Shown here piece after piece: positions 1-5,905 of a stretch of 10,845 nt of DNA. The DNA lies in the NCBI GenBank assembly GCA_905236275.1, contig CAJOPI010000287.1, positions 1-10,845 of the forward strand, read 5' to 3'. Within the stretch, counting starts at the first letter, position 1, and every line of letters starts with the position of its first letter. Below the pieces are notes generated by a model. The model was not told where the DNA came from and ran no database searches. It worked only from the letters and a program-made list of their open reading frames with translations. A program made the translations under genes and the position numbers. This DNA is from an uncultured Lachnospiraceae bacterium (GTDB lineage Bacteria; Bacillota; Clostridia; Lachnospirales; Lachnospiraceae).

Positions 1-1
1 C

Positions 2-103
2 CGCATTACTCTTGAAGCCTTCGGAACCGAACATAAGGCTCAGATAATCGAGGCACTTGACAAAAAAGGCTTCAGACCGAGAGTCGTAAGACCTGTTTTA
101 TAA
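2..103 (+). CDS. 3' end of a gene with an ACT-like C-terminus, possibly threonine ammonia-lyase (partial)
   Basis: The first 33 codons in frame 2 read through to a TAA at 101-103, so this is the C-terminal tail of a gene that starts outside the window. The tail contains LEAFGTEHKAQIIEALDKKG, an alternating strand/helix pattern like the end of an ACT regulatory domain, as found at the C-terminus of catabolic-type threonine ammonia-lyases (threonine to 2-oxobutanoate plus ammonia). Only about 33 residues are visible and no catalytic residue is included, so the enzyme name is a resemblance rather than a demonstration. Other ACT-domain proteins are possible. A hairpin 15 nt after the stop ends this transcription unit, so it is probably not co-transcribed with ylxM. 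Confidence 0.5.
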   Translation, partial: RITLEAFGTEHKAQIIEALDKKGFRPRVVRPVL

Positions 104-118
104 TGATTTTCAGATATT

Positions 119-160
119 TTCGGAGGTGTTAACATTTGGTGTTGACACCTCTGAATTTGT
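119..160 (+). terminator. Intrinsic terminator of the upstream gene, overlapping the next promoter
   Basis: TTCGGAGGTGTTAAC (119-133) pairs with GTTGACACCTCTGAA (141-155) across a 7-nt loop. All 15 positions pair, two of them as G-U wobbles that exist only in the + strand RNA (122/152 and 130/144). This favours a + strand hairpin. The run after it (TTTGT) is short, so termination may be incomplete. It lies 15 nt after the stop of the upstream gene. Its 3' arm contains the TTGACA -35 box of the next promoter. Confidence 0.6.
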
Positions 161-170
161 ATGTTATTAT
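142..170 (+). promoter_or_regulatory. Sigma-A-type promoter of the ylxM-ffh operon
   Basis: A perfect -35 TTGACA (142-147), a 17-nt spacer and a -10 TATTAT (165-170) preceded by TG at the extended -10 position (162-163). Start of transcription is expected near 177, giving a 5' leader of about 40 nt before the ylxM ATG at 216. The -35 hexamer lies inside the 3' arm of the preceding terminator hairpin. Confidence 0.8.
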
Positions 171-215
171 ACCAAAGTTGCATGATGTGCAGGACACTAC
201 GAACAGGGAAAATTT

Positions 216-548
216 ATGGAAGATCTTGCGAGGACGGCGATGCTCTTTGACTTCTACGGAGAGCTCCTGAATGAGCACCAGAGACAGATATACGAGGCAT
301 ATACCATGGAAGACCTTTCGCTGGCTGAGATATCGGAAGAATACGGAATCAGCAGGCAGGCAGTGTCTACGATGATAAATCGCTGCAGGAAAGCGCTTAA
401 CGGATATGAAGAGAGACTTCATCTTGTGGCAAAGTTTGAAAGCATAAAGTCCTCTGTGAGCGAGATAAGCCTTCTGGCTGACAGGATCAAAGAGCCTGAG
501 GCCTGCAAAATAGGCGAGCTTGCAGGAAAGATATTAGGAGATTTATAA
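216..548 (+). CDS. ylxM: YlxM family SRP-associated helix-turn-helix protein
   Basis: This 110-residue protein matches the YlxM/p13 family (UPF0122) in size, sequence and position next to ffh. These proteins are linked to the signal recognition particle. In streptococci, YlxM is reported to bind SRP components and stimulate their GTPase activity. Residues about 34-61 (LSLAEISEEYGISRQAV followed by a basic helix) form a sigma-70 region-4-like helix-turn-helix. The N-terminal LFDFYGELL and the following QRQIYEAYTMEDLSL segment are family hallmarks. The C-terminal third is helical and charged. The ATG at 216 has AGGGAAA at 205-211 and is the first gene after the promoter at 142-170. The stop TAA directly abuts the ffh ATG with no spacer, so the two are probably translationally coupled. 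Despite the HTH there is no sign that it is a DNA-binding regulator. Confidence 0.93.
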   Translation: MEDLARTAMLFDFYGELLNEHQRQIYEAYTMEDLSLAEISEEYGISRQAVSTMINRCRKALNGYEERLHLVAKFESIKSSVSEISLLADRIKEPEACKIGELAGKILGDL

Positions 549-1910
549 ATGGCATTTGAAAGCCTTACCGAGAAACTGCAGAATGTATTTAAGAATCTTC
601 GTTCGAAGGGCAGACTTACCGAGGATGACGTAAAGAAAGCCCTGAAAGAAGTCAAGATGGCTCTTCTTGAAGCTGATGTTAATTTCAAGGTAGTTAAGAA
701 TTTCGTGTCATCAATACAGGAAAAAGCTGTCGGAACCGAGGTTCTTGATAACTTAAATCCTGCCCAGACGGTCATTAAGATTGTTAATGACGAAATGATA
801 GCCCTTATGGGTTCGGAGACGACTGAGCTCAACTTTGCACCCGGGAAATCCATAACAACGATAATGATGTGCGGTCTTAACGGTGCAGGTAAGACAACGA
901 CTACCGCAAAGCTTGCAGCACTTCTTAAAAAGAAGGGGAAGAAAAGCCTTCTTGTAGCCTGTGACGTTTACAGACCGGCAGCCGTAAAACAGCTGGAAAT
1001 CAACGGCGAGAAGGTTGGAAGCGAGGTTTTCAAGATTGAGGACAGCAAAGATCCGATAGCCATTGCAAAAGCGGCAATCGAATATGCCGAGAAAAAAGGT
1101 CATACGGTAGTGATTTTCGATACGGCAGGACGTCAGCAGATAGACGAAGAGCTGATGGATGAACTCGTCCGTATCAGGGAAAATGTTGATATAATGAACA
1201 CACTCCTTGTTGTTGACGGCAGTACCGGACAGACTGCTGTAGATGTGGCAAAGGGATTTGATGAGAAAGTCGGACTTGACGGAGTGGTTCTTTCGAAAAT
1301 GGATTCCGATGCACGAGGTGGTGCGGCTTTGTCTATCAGGGCTGTTACCGGAAAGCCTGTAGTGTTTGTCGGAATGGGAGAGAAGCTTACGGACCTTGAA
1401 CAGTTTTATCCCGACAGGATGGCTTCAAGGATTCTTGGAATGGGAGACATCCTTTCACTTATCGAGAAAGCGGCAGAAACAGTTGATGTTGAGTCCGCTG
1501 TCGATATGAAGGAAAAGTTCAAGAAAGGTAAGTTTGACTTTGATGATTACCTTACAAGTATGGAGCAGATGAAGAAAATGGGCGGTTTAAGTTCGATTCT
1601 TTCAATGCTTCCCGGACTCACCGGCGGTAAGGATATCAGTGGGATGATCGATGATAAGGTTTTGAGAAGGAATGAAGCTATCATCCATTCCATGACAAAA
1701 GCCGAGAGAGCGAATCCTTCAATCCTCAATCCCCGTCGCAAACACAGGATTGCAAAGGGTGCAGGTGTTGATATAATGTATGTCAACCGACTCGTGAAGG
1801 AATTTAATGAGATGCAGAAAATGATGAAGAAGATGCCCGGAATGATGAAAGGGCATGGCGGATTCGGAGGAATGAATGCTCTAAAAAATCTGATGCGCGG
1901 TATGCGCTAA
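549..1910 (+). CDS. ffh: Signal recognition particle GTPase Ffh (SRP54)
   Basis: Ffh is the protein subunit of the bacterial SRP. It binds 4.5S/6S RNA and the hydrophobic signal sequences of nascent chains, then docks with FtsY to hand ribosomes to the SecYEG channel. The 453-residue product has the usual three parts. An N-terminal helical domain covers residues about 1-90. The NG GTPase domain has a P-loop GLNGAGKTTTTAKLA at 109-123, DTAGR at 191-195 and SKMD followed by SDARGG from 249. The C-terminal methionine-rich M domain runs from about 320 to 453 and carries the RNA-binding segment RRKHRIAKGAG and the run MQKMMKKMPGMMKG. The usual DGDARGG reads DSDARGG here, a mild deviation. AGGAG lies just upstream, inside the end of ylxM. 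Length and motif order are complete and nothing looks broken. FtsY is usually encoded nearby but is not in this window. Confidence 0.98.
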   Translation: MAFESLTEKLQNVFKNLRSKGRLTEDDVKKALKEVKMALLEADVNFKVVKNFVSSIQEKAVGTEVLDNLNPAQTVIKIVNDEMIALMGSETTELNFAPGKSITTIMMCGLNGAGKTTTTAKLAALLKKKGKKSLLVACDVYRPAAVKQLEINGEKVGSEVFKIEDSKDPIAIAKAAIEYAEKKGHTVVIFDTAGRQQIDEELMDELVRIRENVDIMNTLLVVDGSTGQTAVDVAKGFDEKVGLDGVVLSKMDSDARGGAALSIRAVTGKPVVFVGMGEKLTDLEQFYPDRMASRILGMGDILSLIEKAAETVDVESAVDMKEKFKKGKFDFDDYLTSMEQMKKMGGLSSILSMLPGLTGGKDISGMIDDKVLRRNEAIIHSMTKAERANPSILNPRRKHRIAKGAGVDIMYVNRLVKEFNEMQKMMKKMPGMMKGHGGFGGMNALKNLMRGMR

Positions 1911-2003
1911 GGAACTTTTTATAAAAACGGTTTCACTCTGTCGTCAGACAGTTGGAATAAATAAACAAATAGTTATTTTTGAATTTATCTAAGGAGAATT
2001 AAA

Positions 2004-2252
2004 ATGGTAAAGATTAGACTTAAGAGAATCGGTAAGAAGAAGGCACCTTTCTACAGAATAGTAGTTACAGATTCAAAGGCTTCCTGCAAGACACCTGATG
2101 CAATCGAGAATATCGGAACTTATGATCCGCTTCAGGAGCCTGCACTTGTAAAGATCAACGAGGAGCTTGCTAAAAAGTGGCTTAAGAATGGTGCTCAGCC
2201 TACAGAGACAGTTACAAGGCTCTTCAAGAATGCAGGTATCATCTCTAAGTAA
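2004..2252 (+). CDS. rpsP: Small ribosomal subunit protein bS16
   Basis: This 82-residue basic protein is a full-length bS16, a 30S assembly protein that binds 16S rRNA in the body of the small subunit. The N-terminus [20 protein letters not shown] is the diagnostic S16 signature, followed by the conserved [10 protein letters not shown] and the [14 protein letters not shown] segment. AAGGAG at 1991-1996 sits at ideal distance from the ATG. The 93-nt spacer after ffh holds a small 5-bp hairpin (CTGTC-GTCA-GACAG, near 1937-1950) and AT-rich sequence, with no convincing terminator or promoter, so rpsP is probably read from the ylxM promoter. Codon use is strongly biased, as expected for a ribosomal protein. 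Confidence 0.98.
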   Translation: MVKIRLKRIGKKKAPFYRIVVTDSKASCKTPDAIENIGTYDPLQEPALVKINEELAKKWLKNGAQPTETVTRLFKNAGIISK

Positions 2253-2309
2253 TATTGTGAGTAACTGTTCAGTACAGTCCGAAGCATTTTGCCGAGGACT
2301 TAACAATAT
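2252..2309 (+). other. Possible structured RNA in the rpsP-khpA spacer
   Basis: ATATTGT (2252-2258) is complementary to ACAATAT (2303-2309). Within them AGTCC (2276-2280) pairs with GGACT (2296-2300), with a smaller GCA/TGC pairing inside. This could fold into a branched element between rpsP and khpA, perhaps an mRNA processing or stability site. Pairings of this size can arise by chance in an 86-nt spacer, and no known RNA family was recognised. Confidence 0.25.
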
Positions 2310-2338
2310 GATCTGATACAGCGGAAAGGGAGGTACCA

Positions 2339-2569
2339 ATGAAAGAACTTGTGGAAGTCATCGCAAAGGCTCTCGTTGACAGTCCTGAAGAGGTAACTGT
2401 TACGGAAACAGAGGATGACCGTACAATCAATGTGGAACTTCGCGTGGCGCCCTCGGATATGGGCAAGGTCATTGGAAAACAGGGAAGAATAGCTAAGGCA
2501 ATTCGTTCTGTTGTTAAGGCGGCTTCATCAAAGGAAAGTAAAAAGGTTAATGTCGAAATTATGCAATGA
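2339..2569 (+). CDS. khpA: KH-domain RNA-binding protein KhpA (YlqC)
   Basis: This 76-residue protein is a single KH domain of the KhpA/YlqC family (formerly UPF0109). KhpA pairs with KhpB (EloR/Jag) in Gram-positive bacteria and binds many RNAs, with links to cell elongation, division and sporulation. The GxxG RNA-contact loop is seen as GKQG (46-49) within MGKVIGKQGRIAKAIRSVV. The N-terminal helix ELVEVIAKALVDSP and the strand VTVTETEDDRTINVELRV are typical. Position between rpsP and rimM is the classic location. GGGAGG (2328-2333) serves as ribosome binding site. The end of the gene overlaps the start of rimM by 20 nt. KhpB is not encoded in this window. Confidence 0.95.
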   Translation: MKELVEVIAKALVDSPEEVTVTETEDDRTINVELRVAPSDMGKVIGKQGRIAKAIRSVVKAASSKESKKVNVEIMQ

Positions 2570-3071
2570 TGAGCGCATTACCGCAGGGAAGATTACTTCA
2601 ACTCATGGTCTGAGAGGAGAGGTCAAGGTCTATCCTTTATTGGATGACCCTGACCGCTTTTTGGATTTTACAAAAGTAATCATACGGACAAATCGCGCTG
2701 AATTTGAAGAAGAAATCGAGAACGTCAGATTTTTCAAGAACCTGCTTATAGTAAAGTTCAAGGGAATCGATGACATAAATGATATAACAAAATACAGAAA
2801 TGCCGAGATACGGGTGTTCAGGGAAGAAGCAGCCGATTTAGAGGAAGGTCAGTATTTCGAGGTTGACCTTATCGGGATGGATGTTGAAAACGATGACGGA
2901 AGAAAGCTCGGAAAGCTGAAGAAAATCCTGCATACGGGTGCTAATGATGTATATATTGTCGGGGATGACAGCGGTAAGGAAATACTGATACCGGCAATAA
3001 AGCAGTGTATTCTTGAAGTGGATATCGATGAAGGCTTCATGAAAGTACATCTTTTGGAAGGATTGGAATAA
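2550..3071 (+). CDS. rimM: 16S rRNA processing / 30S maturation factor RimM
   Basis: RimM binds ribosomal protein S19 and helps mature the 3' domain of the 30S subunit. The 173-residue product has the two usual domains. The N-terminal RimM barrel opens with the hallmark THGLRGEVKV (residues about 18-27) and continues through DDPDRF. The C-terminal PRC-barrel begins at about residue 101 with EGQYFEVDLIGM and includes the conserved GKLKKILHTGANDVYIV. The open frame extends upstream to a TTG at 2511, but ATG 2550 is preferred: it gives normal family length and has AAAGGAAAG and AAAAGG upstream. With this start the gene overlaps khpA by 20 nt, suggesting translational coupling. The stop TAA is separated from trmD by a single base. 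Confidence 0.95.
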   Translation: MSKLCNDERITAGKITSTHGLRGEVKVYPLLDDPDRFLDFTKVIIRTNRAEFEEEIENVRFFKNLLIVKFKGIDDINDITKYRNAEIRVFREEAADLEEGQYFEVDLIGMDVENDDGRKLGKLKKILHTGANDVYIVGDDSGKEILIPAIKQCILEVDIDEGFMKVHLLEGLE

Positions 3072-3072
3072 T

Positions 3073-3786
3073 ATGCACTTTCAGGTAATTACGCTTTTCC
3101 CGGAAATGATTGATTCGGCAATGAATACGAGTATAATCGGGCGTGCGGTGAAAAATGGCGTAATCAGCGTTGAAACGGTAAATCTGAAAAATTTTTCCTG
3201 CAACAGCTATGGTTCTGTGGATGATTATACCTATGGCGGCGGCGCAGGTATGCTCATGCAGTGTGAACCGGTGTATAATGCCTATCTTTCAACAGTTGAA
3301 AGGCTTGAAAATCCCGCAAGAAAGCCGAGAGTTATTTTTACCACGCCGCAGGGCAGGGTTCTTGACGAAAAAATTGCCGCAGAACTCGCAGAAAATGAGG
3401 ATTTGATATTTCTTTGCGGACATTACGAGGGAATAGATGAAAGGGTTCTTGAAGAAATAGTTACGGATAATCTTTCGATAGGTGATTATGTCCTTACGGG
3501 CGGAGAGCTACCCTCACTCGTTATGATGGATGCGATATCAAGGCTTGTGCCGGGTGTCCTTAACAATAAGGAATCGGCGGAAACAGAGTCCTTTAATAAC
3601 GGACTACTGGAATATCCGCAGTATACCAGGCCAAAGGAATGGCATGGAAAAGAGGTTCCGGATATACTTCTTTCGGGAGACCACAGGAAAATCGAGCTTT
3701 ACCGAACGAGAGAAGCGATAAAACGTACAGCTGAAAGACGTCCCGACCTGTATGAAGCATGGCTTAAAAATCGAGGTATTTGGTAA
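3073..3786 (+). CDS. trmD: tRNA (guanine37-N1)-methyltransferase TrmD
   Basis: TrmD transfers a methyl group from S-adenosylmethionine to N1 of G37 beside the anticodon, preventing +1 frameshifting. It is a SPOUT-fold enzyme with a trefoil knot. The 237-residue protein shows all landmarks: MHFQVITLFPEM at the start, YGGGAGM (54-60, usually YGGGPGM), HYEGIDERV (117-125), the knot loop IGDYVLTGGELPSLVMMD from 136, and LLEYPQYTRP in the C-terminal half. The Pro-to-Ala change in YGGGPGM is conservative. ATG 3073 follows the rimM stop by one base, with GGAAGGA inside the rimM end. The gene appears to be the last of the first operon. The spacer after it carries a new promoter for rplS and no clear intrinsic terminator, so read-through into rplS is likely. 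Confidence 0.98.
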   Translation: MHFQVITLFPEMIDSAMNTSIIGRAVKNGVISVETVNLKNFSCNSYGSVDDYTYGGGAGMLMQCEPVYNAYLSTVERLENPARKPRVIFTTPQGRVLDEKIAAELAENEDLIFLCGHYEGIDERVLEEIVTDNLSIGDYVLTGGELPSLVMMDAISRLVPGVLNNKESAETESFNNGLLEYPQYTRPKEWHGKEVPDILLSGDHRKIELYRTREAIKRTAERRPDLYEAWLKNRGIW

Positions 3787-3794
3787 AAATACAC

Positions 3795-3823
3795 TTGCGC
3801 GGAATGCCGCCAGGTGATATAAT
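3795..3823 (+). promoter_or_regulatory. Extended -10 promoter driving rplS
   Basis: A perfect -10 TATAAT (3818-3823) is preceded by TG at the extended -10 position (3815-3816). A weak -35 TTGCGC (3795-3800) lies at the ideal 17-nt spacing. It begins 8 nt after the trmD stop. Transcription would start near 3829-3832, leaving about 165 nt of leader before rplS. Confidence 0.72.
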
Positions 3824-3829
3824 CAAAAA

Positions 3830-3994
3830 TTGTGAGATTCGAATAGGCGGATCTTTAGGAGATGGTCCTCTGGTGCCGGTCTTTAAGATGAAAGACCATG
3901 AAATGGCATTTAAGAACGTCAAATAACGAAAGCATTGCAGAGTTTTTATGAAATACAAAACAATGCTGACGTACAGATTTAATGGAGGTTCTAA
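3830..3994 (+). promoter_or_regulatory. Structured rplS leader RNA, candidate L19 autoregulatory leader
   Basis: The leader can form three helices. GGCG (3846-3849) pairs with TGCC (3874-3877) around a small inner hairpin AGGA/TCCT (3857-3860/3866-3869). Directly adjoining it, GGTCTTT (3878-3884) pairs with AAAGACC (3891-3897). Further on, ACGTC (3916-3920) and AGCATTG (3931-3937) pair with the continuous CAATGCTGACGT (3961-3972), a 12-bp stem with a 10-nt bulge ending 11 nt before the GGAGG at 3984-3988. An L19_leader RNA family upstream of rplS is known in low-GC Gram-positives, where the ribosomal protein is thought to repress its own mRNA. I cannot match this leader to that family's consensus by eye, so the identity is inferred from position and structure. 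Confidence 0.5.
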
Positions 3995-4348
3995 ATGAAC
4001 AACGAAGCAATAATCAGAGAAATTGAAGCAGAGCAGTTAAAGACTGAAGCACCTAAGATCAAGGTTGGTGAGACCGTTCGTGTACACAACAGGATCAAGG
4101 AAGGCGAAAAGTCAAGAATTCAGGTTTTCGAAGGAACAATCATCAAGATTCAGGGTGGAAGCAACAGAGCAACTTTCACAGTAAGAAAGACTTCTAACGG
4201 TGTCGGAGTTGAGAAGACATTCCCTCTTCACTCACCTAACGTAGAGAAGGTTGAGGTTGTTCGTGCAGGTAAAGTAAGAAGGGCTAAGCTCTTCTACCTT
4301 AGAAAACTTACAGGTAAAAAGGCTAAGCTTAAGGAAATCGTTGACTGA
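3995..4348 (+). CDS. rplS: Large ribosomal subunit protein bL19
   Basis: This 117-residue basic protein is a full-length bL19, located at the 30S-50S interface of the ribosome. Family features are visible in order: an N-terminal helix ([13 protein letters not shown]), the strand [20 protein letters not shown], the core [33 protein letters not shown] and the C-terminal basic stretch [28 protein letters not shown] at 3981-3988 precedes the ATG at proper spacing. It has its own promoter and a long structured leader, and a strong terminator follows 20 nt after the stop. It can therefore be made as a monocistronic mRNA as well as by read-through from trmD. Codon use is biased, as in rpsP. Confidence 0.98.
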   Translation: MNNEAIIREIEAEQLKTEAPKIKVGETVRVHNRIKEGEKSRIQVFEGTIIKIQGGSNRATFTVRKTSNGVGVEKTFPLHSPNVEKVEVVRAGKVRRAKLFYLRKLTGKKAKLKEIVD

Positions 4349-4367
4349 GCATAGTTTCGTAAACACC

Positions 4368-4403
4368 AAGACGGGGAAATGCATTGCACTCCCCGTCTTT
4401 TTG
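4368..4403 (+). terminator. Strong intrinsic terminator after rplS
   Basis: AAGACGGGGA (4368-4377) pairs perfectly with TCCCCGTCTT (4390-4399) over a 12-nt loop and runs into a T tract (4398-4402). This is a GC-rich 10-bp stem of classic form. It separates the rplS unit from the lepB-rbgA operon. Confidence 0.93.
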
Positions 4404-4454
4404 TTATAAGATGATTTAAGTAGAATCATAATAAAGTCAAACAAAGGAGGCTGT

Positions 4455-5042
4455 ATGCGCAAGGGACGCAGAGCTGGTCTTTCATTTTATCAGAGAAAGA
4501 AGAAAATTTCGAATGAGAGAATAGCGGAGATAATGTCATGGGTTTTTGTGGTCCTGCTTGGTTTTCTGCTGTCCTTTTTCGTAATATATACTATCGGTGT
4601 AAAGACGACAGTTATGGGAGGTTCAATGGAAACGGGACTGCATAACGGTCAGGTTGTTTACATGAATAAGATAATTTACAGCTTCAAGGCTCCGGCAAGG
4701 GGTGATGTTGTTGTATTCAAACCTAATGGAAATGATAATGCCCATTATTCGATAAAAAGGGTTATTGCAGTGCCGGGCGATAAAATATACATATATGAAG
4801 GTGTTTTATATCTGAACGGTGAAGCACAGGAAGATATGTTTACCGATAAAATAGCTGATGCCGGAATTGCAGCTGATGAGATAACCCTGAAGGCTGACGA
4901 GTTCTTCCTTATGGGAGACAACGTTAACAATTCTGAGGACTCAAGGAGCCCGAATCTTGGAATAGTTATGCGAAATCATATAGTTGGTAAGGCATGGCTG
5001 CACCTGTCGAGCGGAAACGAAGGTATAGGAAGAGTAAAATAA
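4455..5042 (+). CDS. lepB: Type I signal peptidase (first copy)
   Basis: Signal peptidase I cuts signal peptides from exported proteins on the outer face of the membrane using a Ser-Lys dyad. This 195-residue protein has a basic N-terminus (residues 1-22), one transmembrane segment (about 23-49) and an extracytoplasmic S26 peptidase domain, the usual Gram-positive layout. The catalytic Ser is S57 in GGSMETGL and the Lys is K101 in SIKRVIAVPGDKI. The conserved GDNVNNSEDSR box lies at 154-164. The ATG has a near-ideal AAAGGAGG (4443-4450). It opens the second operon after the rplS terminator, and one base separates its stop from rbgA. A second, distinct signal peptidase gene follows rbgA. The promoter for this operon was not confidently found. 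Confidence 0.95.
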   Translation: MRKGRRAGLSFYQRKKKISNERIAEIMSWVFVVLLGFLLSFFVIYTIGVKTTVMGGSMETGLHNGQVVYMNKIIYSFKAPARGDVVVFKPNGNDNAHYSIKRVIAVPGDKIYIYEGVLYLNGEAQEDMFTDKIADAGIAADEITLKADEFFLMGDNVNNSEDSRSPNLGIVMRNHIVGKAWLHLSSGNEGIGRVK

Positions 5043-5043
5043 T

Positions 5044-5892
5044 ATGGCAAATAATGGTTACAATTGGTATCCCGGACACATGACAAAGGCGAGACGCGCA
5101 ATGGAGGAAGACGTAAAGCTGGTAGACCTTCTGATTGAGCTTCTTGATGCAAGATGTCCGCTGGCTACAAGAAATCCTGACATAGATAAGATAGGAGCGG
5201 GTAAGGCGAGACTTGTTCTTCTGAATAAATCTGACCTTTCGGACAGAAAAAGCAATGAAAAATGGGTTGAATATTTCAAAAACAGAGAAATTACCGCTGT
5301 GCTCCTGAATGCGCAGAGGGGTGAGGGAATGAAGCTCATTAACTCATCGGTAGAGAAAGCCTGTAAGGAAAAGATAGAGCGGAATAAGAAAAAGGGAATC
5401 ATCAACAGGCCCATGAGGGCAATGGTGGTAGGAATTCCGAATGTTGGAAAGTCCACTTTCATCAATTCCTATGCAAAAAAAGCGGTGGCAAAAACCGGAA
5501 ATAAACCCGGAGTTACAAAAGGCAAGCAATGGATAAGAATGTCGAAAACACTGGAGCTTCTTGATACACCGGGTATTCTCTGGCCGAAGATAGATGATGA
5601 TTATGCGGGCTTCTGCCTTGCCATGATCGGTTCGATGAATGATGATATAATCAATACCGATGAGATGACAGAACGTTTCATTAAGCTTATGCAGGAAAAT
5701 CATCCTGAGCTTTTGGAGGATAAGTATTCGATAAAGCCTGAAATGAGCTATGCCGAAGCACTGGAAACAGTGGCAAAGTGCAGGAATGCCATAAAAAACG
5801 GAGGCGTTGCGGATACCGAAAAGGCATTGAAATTTATAATTGATGATTTCAGAAGCGGAAAGATAGGGCATATTTCATTGGAAGAGCCCTGA
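5044..5892 (+). CDS. rbgA: Ribosome biogenesis GTPase RbgA (YlqF), 50S assembly
   Basis: RbgA is a circularly permuted GTPase needed for late 50S assembly, promoting incorporation of proteins such as L16. The permuted motif order is plain in this 282-residue protein. G4 NKSD (61-64) comes before G1 GIPNVGKS (130-137), then PGVTKG (G2, T158) and G3 DTPG (174-177). The N-terminal WYPGHMTKARR (from residue 8) carries the conserved histidine (H12) implicated in GTP hydrolysis in this family. The C-terminal helical domain (about 200-282) corresponds to the ANTAR-like RNA-binding part. AGGAAGAG at the end of lepB provides the ribosome binding site, and the ATG follows the lepB stop by one base. Position after rplS and before rnhB is the conserved Firmicutes arrangement. 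Confidence 0.97.
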   Translation: MANNGYNWYPGHMTKARRAMEEDVKLVDLLIELLDARCPLATRNPDIDKIGAGKARLVLLNKSDLSDRKSNEKWVEYFKNREITAVLLNAQRGEGMKLINSSVEKACKEKIERNKKKGIINRPMRAMVVGIPNVGKSTFINSYAKKAVAKTGNKPGVTKGKQWIRMSKTLELLDTPGILWPKIDDDYAGFCLAMIGSMNDDIINTDEMTERFIKLMQENHPELLEDKYSIKPEMSYAEALETVAKCRNAIKNGGVADTEKALKFIIDDFRSGKIGHISLEEP

Positions 5893-5905
5893 GGGGGAAA
5901 GGGTC

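Noticed and set aside
1937..1950. Small CTGTC/GACAG hairpin after ffh as a terminator
   Set aside because: Only 5 bp with no T tract; the sequence that follows is A-rich.
1952..1979. Possible promoter upstream of rpsP (TTGGAA, 16 nt, TATTTT)
   Set aside because: Both boxes match only four of six consensus bases and AT-rich spacers give such matches by chance.
3804..3926. A 40-codon + strand ORF (ATG 3804 to TAA 3926) in the trmD-rplS spacer
   Set aside because: It has no ribosome binding site, it contains the -10 box of the rplS promoter, and its sequence is better explained by leader RNA helices. No family was recognised.
3764..3958. Minus-strand 64-codon ORF across the trmD-rplS spacer
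   Set aside because: No family resemblance and no recognised ribosome binding site; it runs antisense to the promoter and structured leader of rplS.
4398..4432. Possible promoter for the lepB operon (TAGAAT 4421-4426 or CATAAT 4427-4432)
   Set aside because: The -10-like boxes lack any acceptable -35 at 16-18 nt; the best TTG-like hexamer gives spacers of 14 or 20 nt. Some promoter should exist here but I cannot place it.
5344..5871. Long minus-strand ORF of 175 codons inside rbgA
   Set aside because: It is antisense to a clear full-length RbgA, shows no recognisable motif and its composition is that of a reverse-strand shadow.
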